From Pseudocolwellia sp. AS88 (lineage in GTDB: Bacteria > Pseudomonadota > Gammaproteobacteria > Enterobacterales > Alteromonadaceae), in NCBI RefSeq assembly GCF_030551755.1, contig NZ_JAUPEC010000017.1:33417-97416 (forward strand): 64,000 nt of DNA. The letters are read 5' to 3'. Under the pieces are notes generated by a model. It was given only the letters and a program-made list of their open reading frames with translations, ran no database searches and was not told the DNA's origin. The translations under genes and the position numbers were made by a program. Shown piece by piece: positions 8,434 through 17,755 of this stretch (within the stretch, counting starts at the first letter, position 1; every line of letters begins with the position of its first letter).

Positions 8434-9768
8434 TTAGTTAGTTCGCTTTTTAAAACTAAAGCTACCTTCATTAATCGCTTTGCCTGATTGATCTCTTGGC
8501 GTTGTAAAGTAATCAATATTTAAGCTGTCTGCTTGGTTATCTAAAGTAATGTGAGCAAATCCCCAAACGAAGCTTTTAGACCAAACTAAATCGTACTCTG
8601 GGTAATGCTTTTCTTGAAATCTAGCAAATGGTGAATGCTTGCCACGCATTTTAGATGCTGCACCACTTATAATTAATGGTAGTGGTGGTTTATCTGAATG
8701 GCCGTATTTAGAGCAATCATCCGTTAATAATTCTAAATCATGCTCGTGGCCAGCAATGTAGGCATCAGCATTTTCACATAATGTTGGCATAATGAGTTTG
8801 CGTAATACATGACCTTCGCTGTATTTAGTACCGCCAATCGACCAAAGAATATGATGGCCATATACTACTTTCCATTTAGCTGTTGAGTTTTCTAAGCCGT
8901 GTTTTAACCATGCTAATTGTGTAAGGTTTTCACCTTTTACTGGGTTTTCGTGTGGTTCTGCGTATTCAAGCTCACCTTTCTTTTGTAGTTTTGCTTGTTC
9001 AAGCTCCATTTCACTACCGTCAGGATTCAAAGGTACTTCGTAAATTGGTTGAGCTGAAAGCAACATGTTGGTGTCTAGTACAAAAAACTCAACATCGTTA
9101 CCCTGCTCACCTACTTTGTATTGATAGTAACCTTTTTCATCTAAGTAAAAGTTAGGTTGGTTTTTCATCCATTCGGTTTGTAAAGCCACGCCTTTGCGAG
9201 ATGATTTCCAGTCATGATTTCCTAGTGCTGAATACACCATCATGTCTTTGTTATCTGCTAAAAGTGGTAATAGTGGTTTTAAAATAAGATCGTCCATACG
9301 CTTTTGATCGTCTTTACCATCATTAGCGTCAGCGCCATCAGGGTAAATATTATCACCAAGCTGAATAGCAAATTCACAAGTGCGCAATTTACAAACTTCA
9401 GCCATAGCCAAACCTACAGCAGCTGCGCCAGTGTCTTCTGTTGCGGTTTCTGTATTTGGGTAAACGTAGATAGGTGCGTGATCAAACTCTTCAATTGGAC
9501 GATAGTCTTCAAGCCAGTCTTTACGTTCTTTTTCAATAAATTGCTCTTTATTTCTCGGCTTTTTAATATGTTTAATTTTTGGGTAGTCGGGATGATAACC
9601 ACCATCACCAAAGGCCAGAAATGAGATATTTCCAGCCTTGTCCCATGACGACTTATTATCAGCTGTGCTTTCTTGGTTTGTTTGTTTTTCTGTAGCTGCT
9701 AACTGGCTACAAGCCATGGCACCACAAGCGATAAGAATTGAAGTATATAAAGTGAAATTATGTTTCAT
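8434..9768 (-). CDS. Exported metallophosphoesterase (purple acid phosphatase-like)
   Basis: The protein has 444 residues. The N-terminus carries a lipoprotein-type signal, with ILIAC (Cys15) or GAMAC (Cys20) as the lipobox. The calcineurin-like phosphoesterase motifs are in order: FGDGG (Asp55), QLGDNIYPDG (Asp139, Asn140), ALGNHDW (Asn184, His185), then VVYGHH and IAGHEHD in the C-terminal half. This arrangement is closest to purple/tartrate-resistant acid phosphatases, which hydrolyse phosphate esters using two metal ions. It lies 80 bp downstream of a TBDR gene in the same direction, although a hairpin sits between them. Joint use in taking up an organic phosphorus source is a reasonable inference, but I see no clear PHO box. 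Confidence 0.82.
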   Translation of the reverse strand: MKHNFTLYTSILIACGAMACSQLAATEKQTNQESTADNKSSWDKAGNISFLAFGDGGYHPDYPKIKHIKKPRNKEQFIEKERKDWLEDYRPIEEFDHAPIYVYPNTETATEDTGAAAVGLAMAEVCKLRTCEFAIQLGDNIYPDGADANDGKDDQKRMDDLILKPLLPLLADNKDMMVYSALGNHDWKSSRKGVALQTEWMKNQPNFYLDEKGYYQYKVGEQGNDVEFFVLDTNMLLSAQPIYEVPLNPDGSEMELEQAKLQKKGELEYAEPHENPVKGENLTQLAWLKHGLENSTAKWKVVYGHHILWSIGGTKYSEGHVLRKLIMPTLCENADAYIAGHEHDLELLTDDCSKYGHSDKPPLPLIISGAASKMRGKHSPFARFQEKHYPEYDLVWSKSFVWGFAHITLDNQADSLNIDYFTTPRDQSGKAINEGSFSFKKRTN

Positions 9769-9783
9769 ATTATTTATCCGAAA

Positions 9784-9817
9784 AAACGTACTGCAATAAA
9801 ATTATTACAGTACGTTT
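9784..9817 (-). terminator. Hairpin between TBDR and metallophosphoesterase genes
   Basis: Arms 9784-9799 and 9802-9817 (AAACGTACTG with CAGTACGTTT, extended by an AT-rich part with one mismatch) lie downstream of the TBDR. On the minus strand a run of T follows. It would end or reduce transcription into the downstream phosphoesterase gene. Confidence 0.7.
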
Positions 9818-9848
9818 GGTTTAAGTATTTAATTTAAATGAGTTATAT

Positions 9849-12644
9849 CTAGAATGATGTGATAGATACACCTAACTCAAACGTACGACCGTATTGCTCG
9901 TACTGATAGTTATACTGTTTATTACCGTGATATAAATATAGTGCTTCGTCGGTAAGATTGCTTGCATTAAAGTAAAATTGCACATTGTCTGAATAATGAT
10001 ACTTACTGCTGAAGTCGATTTGTGTATGGTCGCCTTCATACACGGCAATGTCATTTACTTCAGATTGGAAGGTTTCGCTCTTATAACTTGCACTTAATCG
10101 TGTGCTAAAGCTATTGTTTTCAAAACCAATCATTAAATTACCTATGGTGTCTGACTGGTTTGGTAGGTTATCGTCAGCATCTACCAAGGTAGCGTTAGCA
10201 CCTAATAGTAAGCCAGAATCAAAGGTTTTATTCCAAGCTAGCTCAACACCTGTCAATGAAGCGCTGCCCCCATTTACTGATTGAATAACTTCTTCAAATC
10301 CATCCCACTGACCATTGTCTTGTACTTCGCTTTCAATAATAAAGTTGTCGATATCTTTATAAAATAAGCCAGCTGATAATACGCCGATATGACCTGGGTA
10401 GTATTCAACTGAGAAGTCTAAGTTTTGTGATTCGTAAGGGTCTAAATCAGGGTTACCCACTTCAGCTTTACGCTCTACTTCAATAATGCCATTATCAATA
10501 CTAGTCTCAGTTTCTATTAACTGAAATGCGGCTGAATCACCAAAAGTAGGACGTGCAATAGTTTGCGTGTAAGCAAAACGCATTTGTAACTTGTCGCTTG
10601 CACTGTATTTAATGTTTAAGCTAGGTAGTAAGTAATCGTAGTCTTTTGAAACTTCCCAAGTTGAAATATCAACTCTTTCAGTGTCTGTAACTTCATCAGC
10701 GATAAGATCTACTTTGTTGCCTGATGTTTCGAAACGTGTATCTTCGTAGCGTAAACCTGCCACAACTAACCATTTATCAACTTCTAAAGTTACCATGGCA
10801 TAAAGAGCTAAAACATCTTCTTTACTCTGGTATGTGTTACCTTGGCTTTCAATGTCAGACTCTAATGAATTTAACTCAAAGCTTGCTTCATTAGCACGAA
10901 CATAATCAGCTAATCCAGAGCGCGACAAACCTTCGCCAAAGCTACCTAAACTGTAATCAACTTCACCTGTACTAAATGCATCAGCTGTTACATCGTCGAA
11001 TCCACCATCATAAATACTCGCATTTACATCGTTAAATTTCTCACGGCTGCGGTATTTACCACCAAACTTGAATGCACCATTGTAATTGTTCCAAACAAAA
11101 TCTTTGGTGATATCAAGTTTAAAGCTAGTTTCTTCGTCTTCAGTTAAGTTGTTTGCATAAAGCACTTCATCTAATTCAAAGTTCGCTAAATCTTGTGCAT
11201 CAGCTGATTGGGTTAATACAGGTACTTCACCAGAAGTTAAGTAACCTAAAGCAAAATCTTCGCCTGCGAACGTAATATCAAGACGGTCAGGCTCTTCTTC
11301 TGTCGATTTTGAATAACCTAATTGGTATTCAATAAATAAGTCACCCACTTGGTTTTCGCCACCGGCAACAACTGAAAGTATTTCTTGGCTTTCGTATCTG
11401 TCTTTAGTGTCGCGTTCCATTTCGGCATCAATATATTGTGCAGAGGTGTCGGTTTGTGTAGTTAAATCAACTGCGCCTTTATCAAATTTGTATTGATTAC
11501 GTAAGCGATATTCATCATCAGAAAACTTACTGTAGAAGCTGCGTAAGTAATATTTATCTGTTGGTGTTACGTGTAAATCTATGTTTAACGCTGCACCAAA
11601 TCTTTCACGTTCAATTTTATATGAACGCTGTTCAATTTCTTCAGCACCAAATATTTCTACATCGTCACCTGTTGCTGCATCTTCGGCTTCAATTTCGCTC
11701 CAGCCACCATCAGTTTCAGAATTTTCTGAACCAAATTCACGTTTGAACCAAGACAATGCGCCAGCAACACCTAATTGGCTACCACCATCAAGAACAAATA
11801 CATCTGAGAAGCTACCTGAAACTTTTGGGCTTGCTTCACTAACTTGCTCATTATAAGAGCCTTGAACATTTAAGCTGTACGAGCGCCCTTCTCTGTCAAA
11901 AGCACTTAAGCTTTTCACTTCGATTGAACCACCTACAGCATTCGCGTCCATGTCTGAAGTTACACTTTTACTTACTTCTAAACTTGAGATTAGCTCACTT
12001 GGAATTACATCCATTGCCACACTTCGTACACCCGCTTCAGGTGACGGAACGTTAAGACCGTTAATGGTTACGTTGTTTAAGTTAGGATCGATACCTCGAA
12101 TCGCAACAAAGCGTCCTTCACCTTGGTCACGTTGAATAGATAAACCCGGTAAACGCTGTAAAGCTTCAGCCGCATTTTGATCAGGTAATTGGCCAATAGA
12201 ATCAGCACTTACCACAGAAACTAAACGGTTAGCGTTTTTCTGTTGGTTTAACGCGCCAGCTTGGCCTGCGCGTTGTCCGTAAACAATCACGTTTTCCATG
12301 CTGTCTTTATCAGCACCAATAACATAATTTTTTGTTTGTTGAGCGTTAGCAGTCACTACTAAGGTTTTACGTACTTCAGGTACACCAAGATAGCGAATAA
12401 CTAAAGTGTATTTACCTTCTGGTAAGTTATCAAAATGGAACGAACCATCGCGTTTACTTACCGTAGTTAAATTTAATTCTTCAATTTTGATTTGAGCGCC
12501 TTCAAAGTAAACGCTATTTCTTGAATCAGTAATACGACCTGATACATCGGTTTCAGCTAGTGAATCGAGCGACGTAAAAGCTAATGCACTGATTAAAGCG
12601 GTATTGAGTAATGTTAACTTACCTAGTGAGGACTGCTTTTTCAT
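9849..12644 (-). CDS. TonB-dependent receptor with N-terminal carboxypeptidase-regulatory-like domain
   Basis: This outer-membrane receptor has 931 residues from the chosen start. A signal peptide (ending near SLAE) is followed by a beta-sandwich domain (VSGRITDSRNSVYFEGA to VIRYLGV), a TonB-box-like MENVIVYG, and a plug (LPDQNAAEALQRLPGLSI, then AIRGIDPNLNNVTINGLNVPS). A barrel follows and ends GVSITSF with the terminal Phe typical of outer-membrane proteins. I prefer Met at 12644 over 12656 because GAGAG precedes it at normal spacing. It takes up an unknown ligand using the TonB complex. The neighbouring exported phosphoesterase hints at a phosphorylated substrate, but that is inference. 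The upstream region has a TAGCGCC/GGCGCTA pair (12685-12691, 12728-12734) that could be an operator. Confidence 0.88.
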   Translation of the reverse strand: MKKQSSLGKLTLLNTALISALAFTSLDSLAETDVSGRITDSRNSVYFEGAQIKIEELNLTTVSKRDGSFHFDNLPEGKYTLVIRYLGVPEVRKTLVVTANAQQTKNYVIGADKDSMENVIVYGQRAGQAGALNQQKNANRLVSVVSADSIGQLPDQNAAEALQRLPGLSIQRDQGEGRFVAIRGIDPNLNNVTINGLNVPSPEAGVRSVAMDVIPSELISSLEVSKSVTSDMDANAVGGSIEVKSLSAFDREGRSYSLNVQGSYNEQVSEASPKVSGSFSDVFVLDGGSQLGVAGALSWFKREFGSENSETDGGWSEIEAEDAATGDDVEIFGAEEIEQRSYKIERERFGAALNIDLHVTPTDKYYLRSFYSKFSDDEYRLRNQYKFDKGAVDLTTQTDTSAQYIDAEMERDTKDRYESQEILSVVAGGENQVGDLFIEYQLGYSKSTEEEPDRLDITFAGEDFALGYLTSGEVPVLTQSADAQDLANFELDEVLYANNLTEDEETSFKLDITKDFVWNNYNGAFKFGGKYRSREKFNDVNASIYDGGFDDVTADAFSTGEVDYSLGSFGEGLSRSGLADYVRANEASFELNSLESDIESQGNTYQSKEDVLALYAMVTLEVDKWLVVAGLRYEDTRFETSGNKVDLIADEVTDTERVDISTWEVSKDYDYLLPSLNIKYSASDKLQMRFAYTQTIARPTFGDSAAFQLIETETSIDNGIIEVERKAEVGNPDLDPYESQNLDFSVEYYPGHIGVLSAGLFYKDIDNFIIESEVQDNGQWDGFEEVIQSVNGGSASLTGVELAWNKTFDSGLLLGANATLVDADDNLPNQSDTIGNLMIGFENNSFSTRLSASYKSETFQSEVNDIAVYEGDHTQIDFSSKYHYSDNVQFYFNASNLTDEALYLYHGNKQYNYQYEQYGRTFELGVSITSF

Positions 12645-13151
12645 GTTTTCTCTCATTATTTTTATGTTTTTTATAAAAAATGCATTAGCGCCTTTTTAGA
12701 CATATGCATTCAATTTATTGTTTTAATGGCGCTACAATAAACGAGAAAAATGACATTAATATTTCAGGATTAAGACAATGTAATAAATTGTTTTTAGATG
12801 TTTTTTAAAAATGAATCACACAAGAGCATGTTTTTTAGGAGCAGAAAAACCTTAAGAACAATAACTATTATGCAAAATACATCCTTATTGAATTGATAAA
12901 CAAACAAAACCTAACCAATTGAAATATAATAATAAAAATACAGCCCCATTGAGAAAAACAAACTTGAGCCTTTTAACTTTTAACTATTCAAATAACAAAG
13001 ATTGTGCAAACCAACGAGTTGATTAACTTATAAGAGAACTAACAATAAAGAAGTTGTTTGAATACTAAAATCAAAGATTGAAGTTATTCATAAATTTAAC
13101 CTGTGTTATAAATTTATGAATAAAATAAGAAAGAAGTTTTACCTGCTATTT
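12645..13151. other. 507-bp intergenic region
   Basis: No gene is seen. It should hold the promoter of the TBDR (minus strand). Visible structures are the TAGCGCC/GGCGCTA pair, two ATGCAT palindromes at about 12679 and 12709, and the AT-rich hairpin at 13084-13123 that follows the nitrilase-like gene. Confidence 0.5.
13084..13123 (-). terminator. AT-rich 15-bp hairpin downstream of nitrilase-like gene
   Basis: Arms TTATTCATAAATTTA (13084-13098) and TAAATTTATGAATAA (13109-13123) are perfect complements with a 10-base loop. It sits 28 bases past the stop codon. There is no clean T-run, so it may be a weak terminator or an mRNA 3' stabiliser. Confidence 0.5.
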
Positions 13152-14840
13152 TTAGCAAGCAGATGCAGGATGAATTAGAGATTTAGTGATTTTTCCATGC
13201 TGATGTTTAACCAAAGGTTGATTAATATAACCAGAAAATTTACGCGAATTTATATGAGCACTAACCTGAGAAATTAATGCTTGTCGACTAAGTAAATCTG
13301 CGACAAAACCTGTCGATTTTTGTGGCTTAATTTTCTTCTTGTTTTGGTTCTTGTTTTCACTCTGATTTTGAGTATTAACTGAGGCGACTTCTTTACAGGC
13401 AAAGTCTTTCTCGCGACTAGACGCCACAATACAAATTCTGTGTTCAGCCGCTTTAGCCAATAAACTAAATTCAACTTCGCTCGGTTCTTGAATATCAAAA
13501 GGCACTAACAATACTTGCACCTTATTTGAAGCCGCCAGATTTACAATTTCAGGTATGTTGGCGTCATCAGCTGTTAATATTGAAAGTGTTATATTACCCT
13601 GCTCTAACGGTAAATCTATTATGTTTAATTGTTCACCTAATGGCGTCCATTTATATCGTTCACAAAAATGTAATTGCTGCTGTGTGGCATATACACCTTG
13701 CTCGCTAATAATCACACCTTGATGAGCACCATCAATAATTAAGCTTGTACATACGTATTGATACGCTCTTAGTTCAACACTCACACGTTCTATAATTTGC
13801 TGACTTATCACCTCAAGTTCAGCTAACTGTATAGGATCATGCGTAATGATTTTGTCTTCAATAAAGAACAATTCGGGTAATTGAATAATATCACTTAGGT
13901 TGTTTTCGATATAAAAACATACGTCTTCAATGGCTTGTTCAGTGGTTTTGTAAGTAGCAAATAAAGCAACATTAACAGTTTCAGGTACTTTATTTTCAGC
14001 TTCAGTGAACCTTACTGAATTATCAGTCAAACCAGTAGAAATAGACTGTTGATAAAGTTCTGGACGACGTTGCTTAAAAATATCACTACCATCTGGGCGC
14101 AGCTTGTTATTACTTTTGCTCTCTTCTAGATGATCGGTATTTAAAAGGATATCTGCAAAAGTAAAACCTTCTTCATTATGATCTAACTTAGCCAGTATTT
14201 TGCCGTTTGGTGAGATTATTTGGCTTTGCCCTACGCCAATAAAATTTTCATCAGGGATAGCGTATTCAGCTTTAAATGCGTCATCAAAAAGTGGACCTAT
14301 TTGATTAGCCACGGCTACAAACACTTTATTTTCACAAGCTCTAGCCGGTGCATAAAGGTTGCTTTGATCTAACGAAAATGAACAATGGGAATAACATAAT
14401 AAATCGGCACCAGCTAAAGCTAAATCTCGAGGGGTTGCAAACGTTAGAATATCGTCATTTGCTAAAACACCTAGCTTTGCTTGAGGTGTAGTTACAACAT
14501 TTGCGATTTGGCTAATAAACTCTCCTAACGGAGAAAATAAACAAGAAGTACCCGCGTATTCAGTTTTACTAGGCTGATTAGCATGAGTTTGCTCTAAGTT
14601 AAGGTGAGCAACTAAATAACACTCATGCTGCTTAGCTTGCTCAGCTAATGCTTGAATAAAGTTATTTTCATCAACGAGTGCTTGTTCAGGATGTTGTTTC
14701 ACTAGTGGCTTATTACACAAGGCAGGCAACACAATAACATCAGGTTTACAGTTTGCTGCTTGAGTGATGATTCGATGACAAGTTGCTAGATTTTCTTCAA
14801 TATTTAACGACGTGGCAAACTGCGTAACGGCTACTCGCAT
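13152..14840 (-). CDS. Tandem nitrilase-fold protein lacking the catalytic cysteines
   Basis: The protein has 562 residues with two carbon-nitrogen hydrolase (nitrilase) domains in series, about 1-235 and 285-480, plus a basic Lys/Asn-rich linker and tail. Nitrilases use a Glu-Lys-Cys triad. By eye, the first domain has VIVLPAL where the Glu is expected (Ala40) and GVLANDD where GVxxCxD is expected (Asn128). The second keeps PEL for the Glu but reads ILTADD at the Cys site. Both domains therefore appear to have lost the nucleophile, which suggests a binding or scaffold role rather than amidase activity. Cys149 and Cys153 (LLCYSHCS) are not at the usual site but could be checked. There is no signal peptide, and it is probably monocistronic. 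Confidence 0.7.
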   Translation of the reverse strand: MRVAVTQFATSLNIEENLATCHRIITQAANCKPDVIVLPALCNKPLVKQHPEQALVDENNFIQALAEQAKQHECYLVAHLNLEQTHANQPSKTEYAGTSCLFSPLGEFISQIANVVTTPQAKLGVLANDDILTFATPRDLALAGADLLCYSHCSFSLDQSNLYAPARACENKVFVAVANQIGPLFDDAFKAEYAIPDENFIGVGQSQIISPNGKILAKLDHNEEGFTFADILLNTDHLEESKSNNKLRPDGSDIFKQRRPELYQQSISTGLTDNSVRFTEAENKVPETVNVALFATYKTTEQAIEDVCFYIENNLSDIIQLPELFFIEDKIITHDPIQLAELEVISQQIIERVSVELRAYQYVCTSLIIDGAHQGVIISEQGVYATQQQLHFCERYKWTPLGEQLNIIDLPLEQGNITLSILTADDANIPEIVNLAASNKVQVLLVPFDIQEPSEVEFSLLAKAAEHRICIVASSREKDFACKEVASVNTQNQSENKNQNKKKIKPQKSTGFVADLLSRQALISQVSAHINSRKFSGYINQPLVKHQHGKITKSLIHPASAC

Positions 14841-15004
14841 GATTTATTTTTCCGTGCAACAAGTGATTTGAAAGTAAGAGTTTAAAAACTGAGTGTTTTA
14901 TTTGTCGATTATAATAGTAAAAAGTGAGTTAGCGGAGATTTTTATTTTAACGCGATAAAAATATCTGTTCAGTTTTGGATGGTTATAAGGCTGGAAAGCA
15001 TGGC

Positions 15005-15039
15005 ACCTTTGTTATGTGATGATTCAACATAACAAAGGT
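15005..15039. terminator. 13-bp hairpin downstream of 423-residue gene
   Basis: Arms ACCTTTGTTATGT (15005-15017) and ACATAACAAAGGT (15027-15039) are perfect complements with a 9-base loop. There is no T-run on the minus strand, so termination is likely but not certain. Confidence 0.5.
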
Positions 15040-15056
15040 AATAGTCGATGAAAAAA

Positions 15057-16328
15057 CTATCCAAAAATAGCGCGGATCAAGCCAATAGCTTGCTCTACAC
15101 TTTTGCCTGCTTTAACCTGATTAATCAAGGTGTCACGTTTGCCTTGAATGTACTCAGGAAGATCTTCAGCAGCAAGTGCTTTGTCTACCAACATTTCAGC
15201 GGTTTCTTTACCGCGTCTTTTCGGTGCAGCTTTAGATTTAGTCGGTGCTTTGTTTAAAGCTTTGTCTCGTGCACGAATATAATTAGAATTTTCCGCTAAA
15301 TCGACATCCGCAAATAGAAACAAATCAATTAATACTGCACGGTTTTTCCATAAAGTATGTTCACGGTTTTCGTTCTGAACAACAACTTCAACGCTTTCTT
15401 CTTCAGTCGCTTCAGCTATATCGCTTGCTTCAACAGTATCACTAACTTGAACAAGTTCAGGTTCAGCCTGGTTCCACCAAGCAAAAGTACGTAACGTACC
15501 AATAGCATCGTGCCAGTAAGACGAAAAATCAGTGTTCTTGAATTTGGCGATAGATAACCCCTGACAAATAATATCTATTTTATTGTTATTTAACGCAATA
15601 AATTGGTCAGGTCTACGCATAGCTAACAAGCGTGTTGCCGCAGCTAAAGGTGGCGTATTGTTTTGTGATTTTTCAGGTGTGTATTCAGCAAATATAGCTT
15701 TATAGTCGGCAACAAATTTTAAGTAGTCGTCGTAAGTTACATCACCCGTTAATGGAATATGCGCTAATGCGCCATCAAATTTTTCAGGTGATTGCTCAAG
15801 TAATATATGAAAAACCTTTGCACCTTTTGTACTAGCAAACCATTCAACATCAAAGTTATACACACCGTAGTCATGATCACTGGTATGTTTGCCAGCAAAA
15901 GCTAAGCGATCTTCAATAGGTAATTCAGCTAACGGTTGTTCACGCAGCGTTTCAACATAATTTAGTAAACGTAAACGTTCGTCTAAAGCATGCAAGGTGT
16001 TTTGCTCTTCAATAAAACCTAAAAATATCGGCCACGGAGCTATGCGAGCCATTTTAAATTGGCTGGTTGTAAAACCTGTTTCAAGCACACCTTGTAGTTT
16101 TTTTAATGGGACAAACTGCTCATCTTCCATCAGATCCATGTTTAGATCTTCACGACATAAGCGAATTAACTCACCACACCATCCTAAAAAGTCATTTGGT
16201 CTATTTTCAACTTTAACCGCCATTAAATTTAAACTTAGCGGTGGAACATATTTAAGAAAGTTTTGGTAAATCTGATTTTCGGCTTCAGACAAAGACATAT
16301 TTACAGGTAAAGACAGCAGTTTTTTCAT
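15057..16328 (-). CDS. Conserved-looking protein of unknown function
   Basis: This 423-residue cytoplasmic protein has no family that I can name. No signal peptide or membrane helix is visible. The N-terminal 280 residues are mixed alpha/beta with many aromatics (NDFLGWCGELIRLCRE, PWPIFLGFIEE, HDYGVYNFDVEWF). An acidic linker follows (about 315-335, rich in Glu and Val), then a basic segment (about 365-380, KAPTKSKAAPKRRGK) and a short helical tail. The codon pattern and length support a real gene. The ATG at 16328 is followed by a normal N-terminus. It is separated from its neighbours by more than 200 bp on both sides, so it is probably transcribed alone. Confidence 0.65.
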   Translation of the reverse strand: MKKLLSLPVNMSLSEAENQIYQNFLKYVPPLSLNLMAVKVENRPNDFLGWCGELIRLCREDLNMDLMEDEQFVPLKKLQGVLETGFTTSQFKMARIAPWPIFLGFIEEQNTLHALDERLRLLNYVETLREQPLAELPIEDRLAFAGKHTSDHDYGVYNFDVEWFASTKGAKVFHILLEQSPEKFDGALAHIPLTGDVTYDDYLKFVADYKAIFAEYTPEKSQNNTPPLAAATRLLAMRRPDQFIALNNNKIDIICQGLSIAKFKNTDFSSYWHDAIGTLRTFAWWNQAEPELVQVSDTVEASDIAEATEEESVEVVVQNENREHTLWKNRAVLIDLFLFADVDLAENSNYIRARDKALNKAPTKSKAAPKRRGKETAEMLVDKALAAEDLPEYIQGKRDTLINQVKAGKSVEQAIGLIRAIFG

Positions 16329-16691
16329 TAAATTTTATAAACTCTAATTTGTGAATATTGCCATTATTTATTAACGAATAAAAACGGAAATAGCGCGGAA
16401 AACCGCGCATGATACGCTCTTATCAAAGCATTGCAATCAATAGTCAGAAATATCAGGTTTTTAACCTAAGCCTGAAGTATTTTTAAACGATTGTGGTGTT
16501 ATAACTATCCAATACTTTAGGCTCTGTTTATTGAAATAGCCAAAAAATTTATAAAAAACATTCTTTATAAATCATAAAACTAAGCTGTAATTTCAAACAT
16601 GTTAGAAAAAATTAAAAAAGTTTGGAATAAACCTCCTGCATCAATCGTTACCTTAGTGAACTTACTAAAAATACTCTTTAAGGAAATAATT
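16329..16691. other. 363-bp divergent intergenic region
   Basis: It separates two divergent genes. It contains an AT-rich stretch and the Shine-Dalgarno AAGGA (16680-16684) used by the downstream gene. An open frame entering from 16599 has no ribosome site and does not look coding. No clear promoter was identified. Confidence 0.5.
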
Positions 16692-17669
16692 ATGATGAAC
16701 TTAACTAAAACGGCTTTATATATTTCATGTGCATTAGCAACATCAGCATTCGCCAACACAGAAGCAAACATCGCTTTTTCTACGAATACTAACGCTCAAG
16801 CCCAATATCAATCAGAGCAACAAGCACAACAAGCGAGTATAGATACATCATCAAACTCACAGGTAACAGCAAGTGCATCATCTGAGCAAGATACTTCAGT
16901 ACAAGCTGAACAATCGGCAGAAACAGAAAATGATGCAACAGTCGCTTCAAACACAGACTCTTCAAGCACTAACTCTTCAAACACTAGCGCTTCAGAAACA
17001 AGTGAAGAAGAAGGCTCAACAACAGCAAGTACGGATACTGAAAGTGACAGCGAAACAAATAGTGAATCTTCAATGTCAGTTGACACCGCACTGTTTACAG
17101 AAACGCTAACTAAAACAGGTGATCAGTTACAAACTAAGTTAGGTGAAAGCCAAACTATGATTCAAGAAACACTTGTTTCTGGTGTAACAACGGGTATCTC
17201 AACTGGCGAAGATTTGATATCAAGCGGTACTGAGCAAATAAACCTTGCAGTAACGAACAGTTCACAACAAGCATTAGCGCTGGGTAATAATTTATCATCG
17301 AGTGTTGAGCAAAACACTAGCGTTATTGTTGAGCAAGTGCTTGATAACACAATAAACGCGAACCTTGCTGGAGAGTTGTTAAGTAGCACTGAAGCTATTA
17401 CCAATGCAGAAGTTGGTAATACGGTAACAGAAACTGTTAGCTCTACTATTTCTTCAACTATTACCTCGACAGTCGACTCTTCACTCGATTCTGCAATCAG
17501 CTCTACAATCAATAACTCGGCTGAGCAAAGTGTGAATAGCAGCATAGCTCAAACTGTTGAGCAAAGTGTTGCCAGCAACGTTTCTGAGCAAATTAATTCT
17601 GCGGTAGCCTTAACCGTTGATAACTCGGTAGACAACGCGATTAACGCTAGTTCTGGCTTAGGTATTTAA
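16692..17669 (+). CDS. Secreted Ser/Thr-rich low-complexity protein
   Basis: The protein has 325 residues. I start it at ATG 16692, eight bases after AAGGA, which places a clean signal peptide first (cleavage after TSAFA, about residue 22). The mature part is very rich in Ser, Thr, Glu, Asn and Ala, with an acidic segment (about 50-140) and then repeating Ser/Thr/Val/Asn helical or beta-solenoid-like text (SSTISSTITSTVDSS, QSVNSSIAQTVEQSVAS). There are no Cys residues after the signal peptide, and the composition is like that of surface or matrix proteins. I do not recognise a family. A terminator separates it from the next gene, an outer-membrane barrel 86 bp downstream, with which it may act. 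Confidence 0.65.
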   Translation: MMNLTKTALYISCALATSAFANTEANIAFSTNTNAQAQYQSEQQAQQASIDTSSNSQVTASASSEQDTSVQAEQSAETENDATVASNTDSSSTNSSNTSASETSEEEGSTTASTDTESDSETNSESSMSVDTALFTETLTKTGDQLQTKLGESQTMIQETLVSGVTTGISTGEDLISSGTEQINLAVTNSSQQALALGNNLSSSVEQNTSVIVEQVLDNTINANLAGELLSSTEAITNAEVGNTVTETVSSTISSTITSTVDSSLDSAISSTINNSAEQSVNSSIAQTVEQSVASNVSEQINSAVALTVDNSVDNAINASSGLGI

Positions 17670-17685
17670 TCTCTGAACTTAAAGT

Positions 17686-17710
17686 AAGGCGAGTTCCCCT
17701 CTCGCCTTTT
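17686..17710 (+). terminator. Terminator after the Ser/Thr-rich protein gene
   Basis: The stem AAGGCGAG (17686-17693)/CTCGCCTT (17701-17708) is followed by TT. It is a compact GC-rich hairpin between the secreted-protein gene and the barrel gene. Confidence 0.75.
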
Positions 17711-17755
17711 ATCACCTTTCTATTTTAATTAATTCAACATTTATGGATCATCAAA

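Noticed and set aside
12645..13151. PHO box upstream of the TBDR next to the phosphoesterase gene
   Set aside because: GTCAT occurs once but there is no second repeat at the right spacing.
17162..17545. Minus-strand ORF of 127 residues within the Ser/Thr-rich gene
   Set aside because: It is a shadow of a low-complexity coding region, and the plus strand has the signal peptide and ribosome site.
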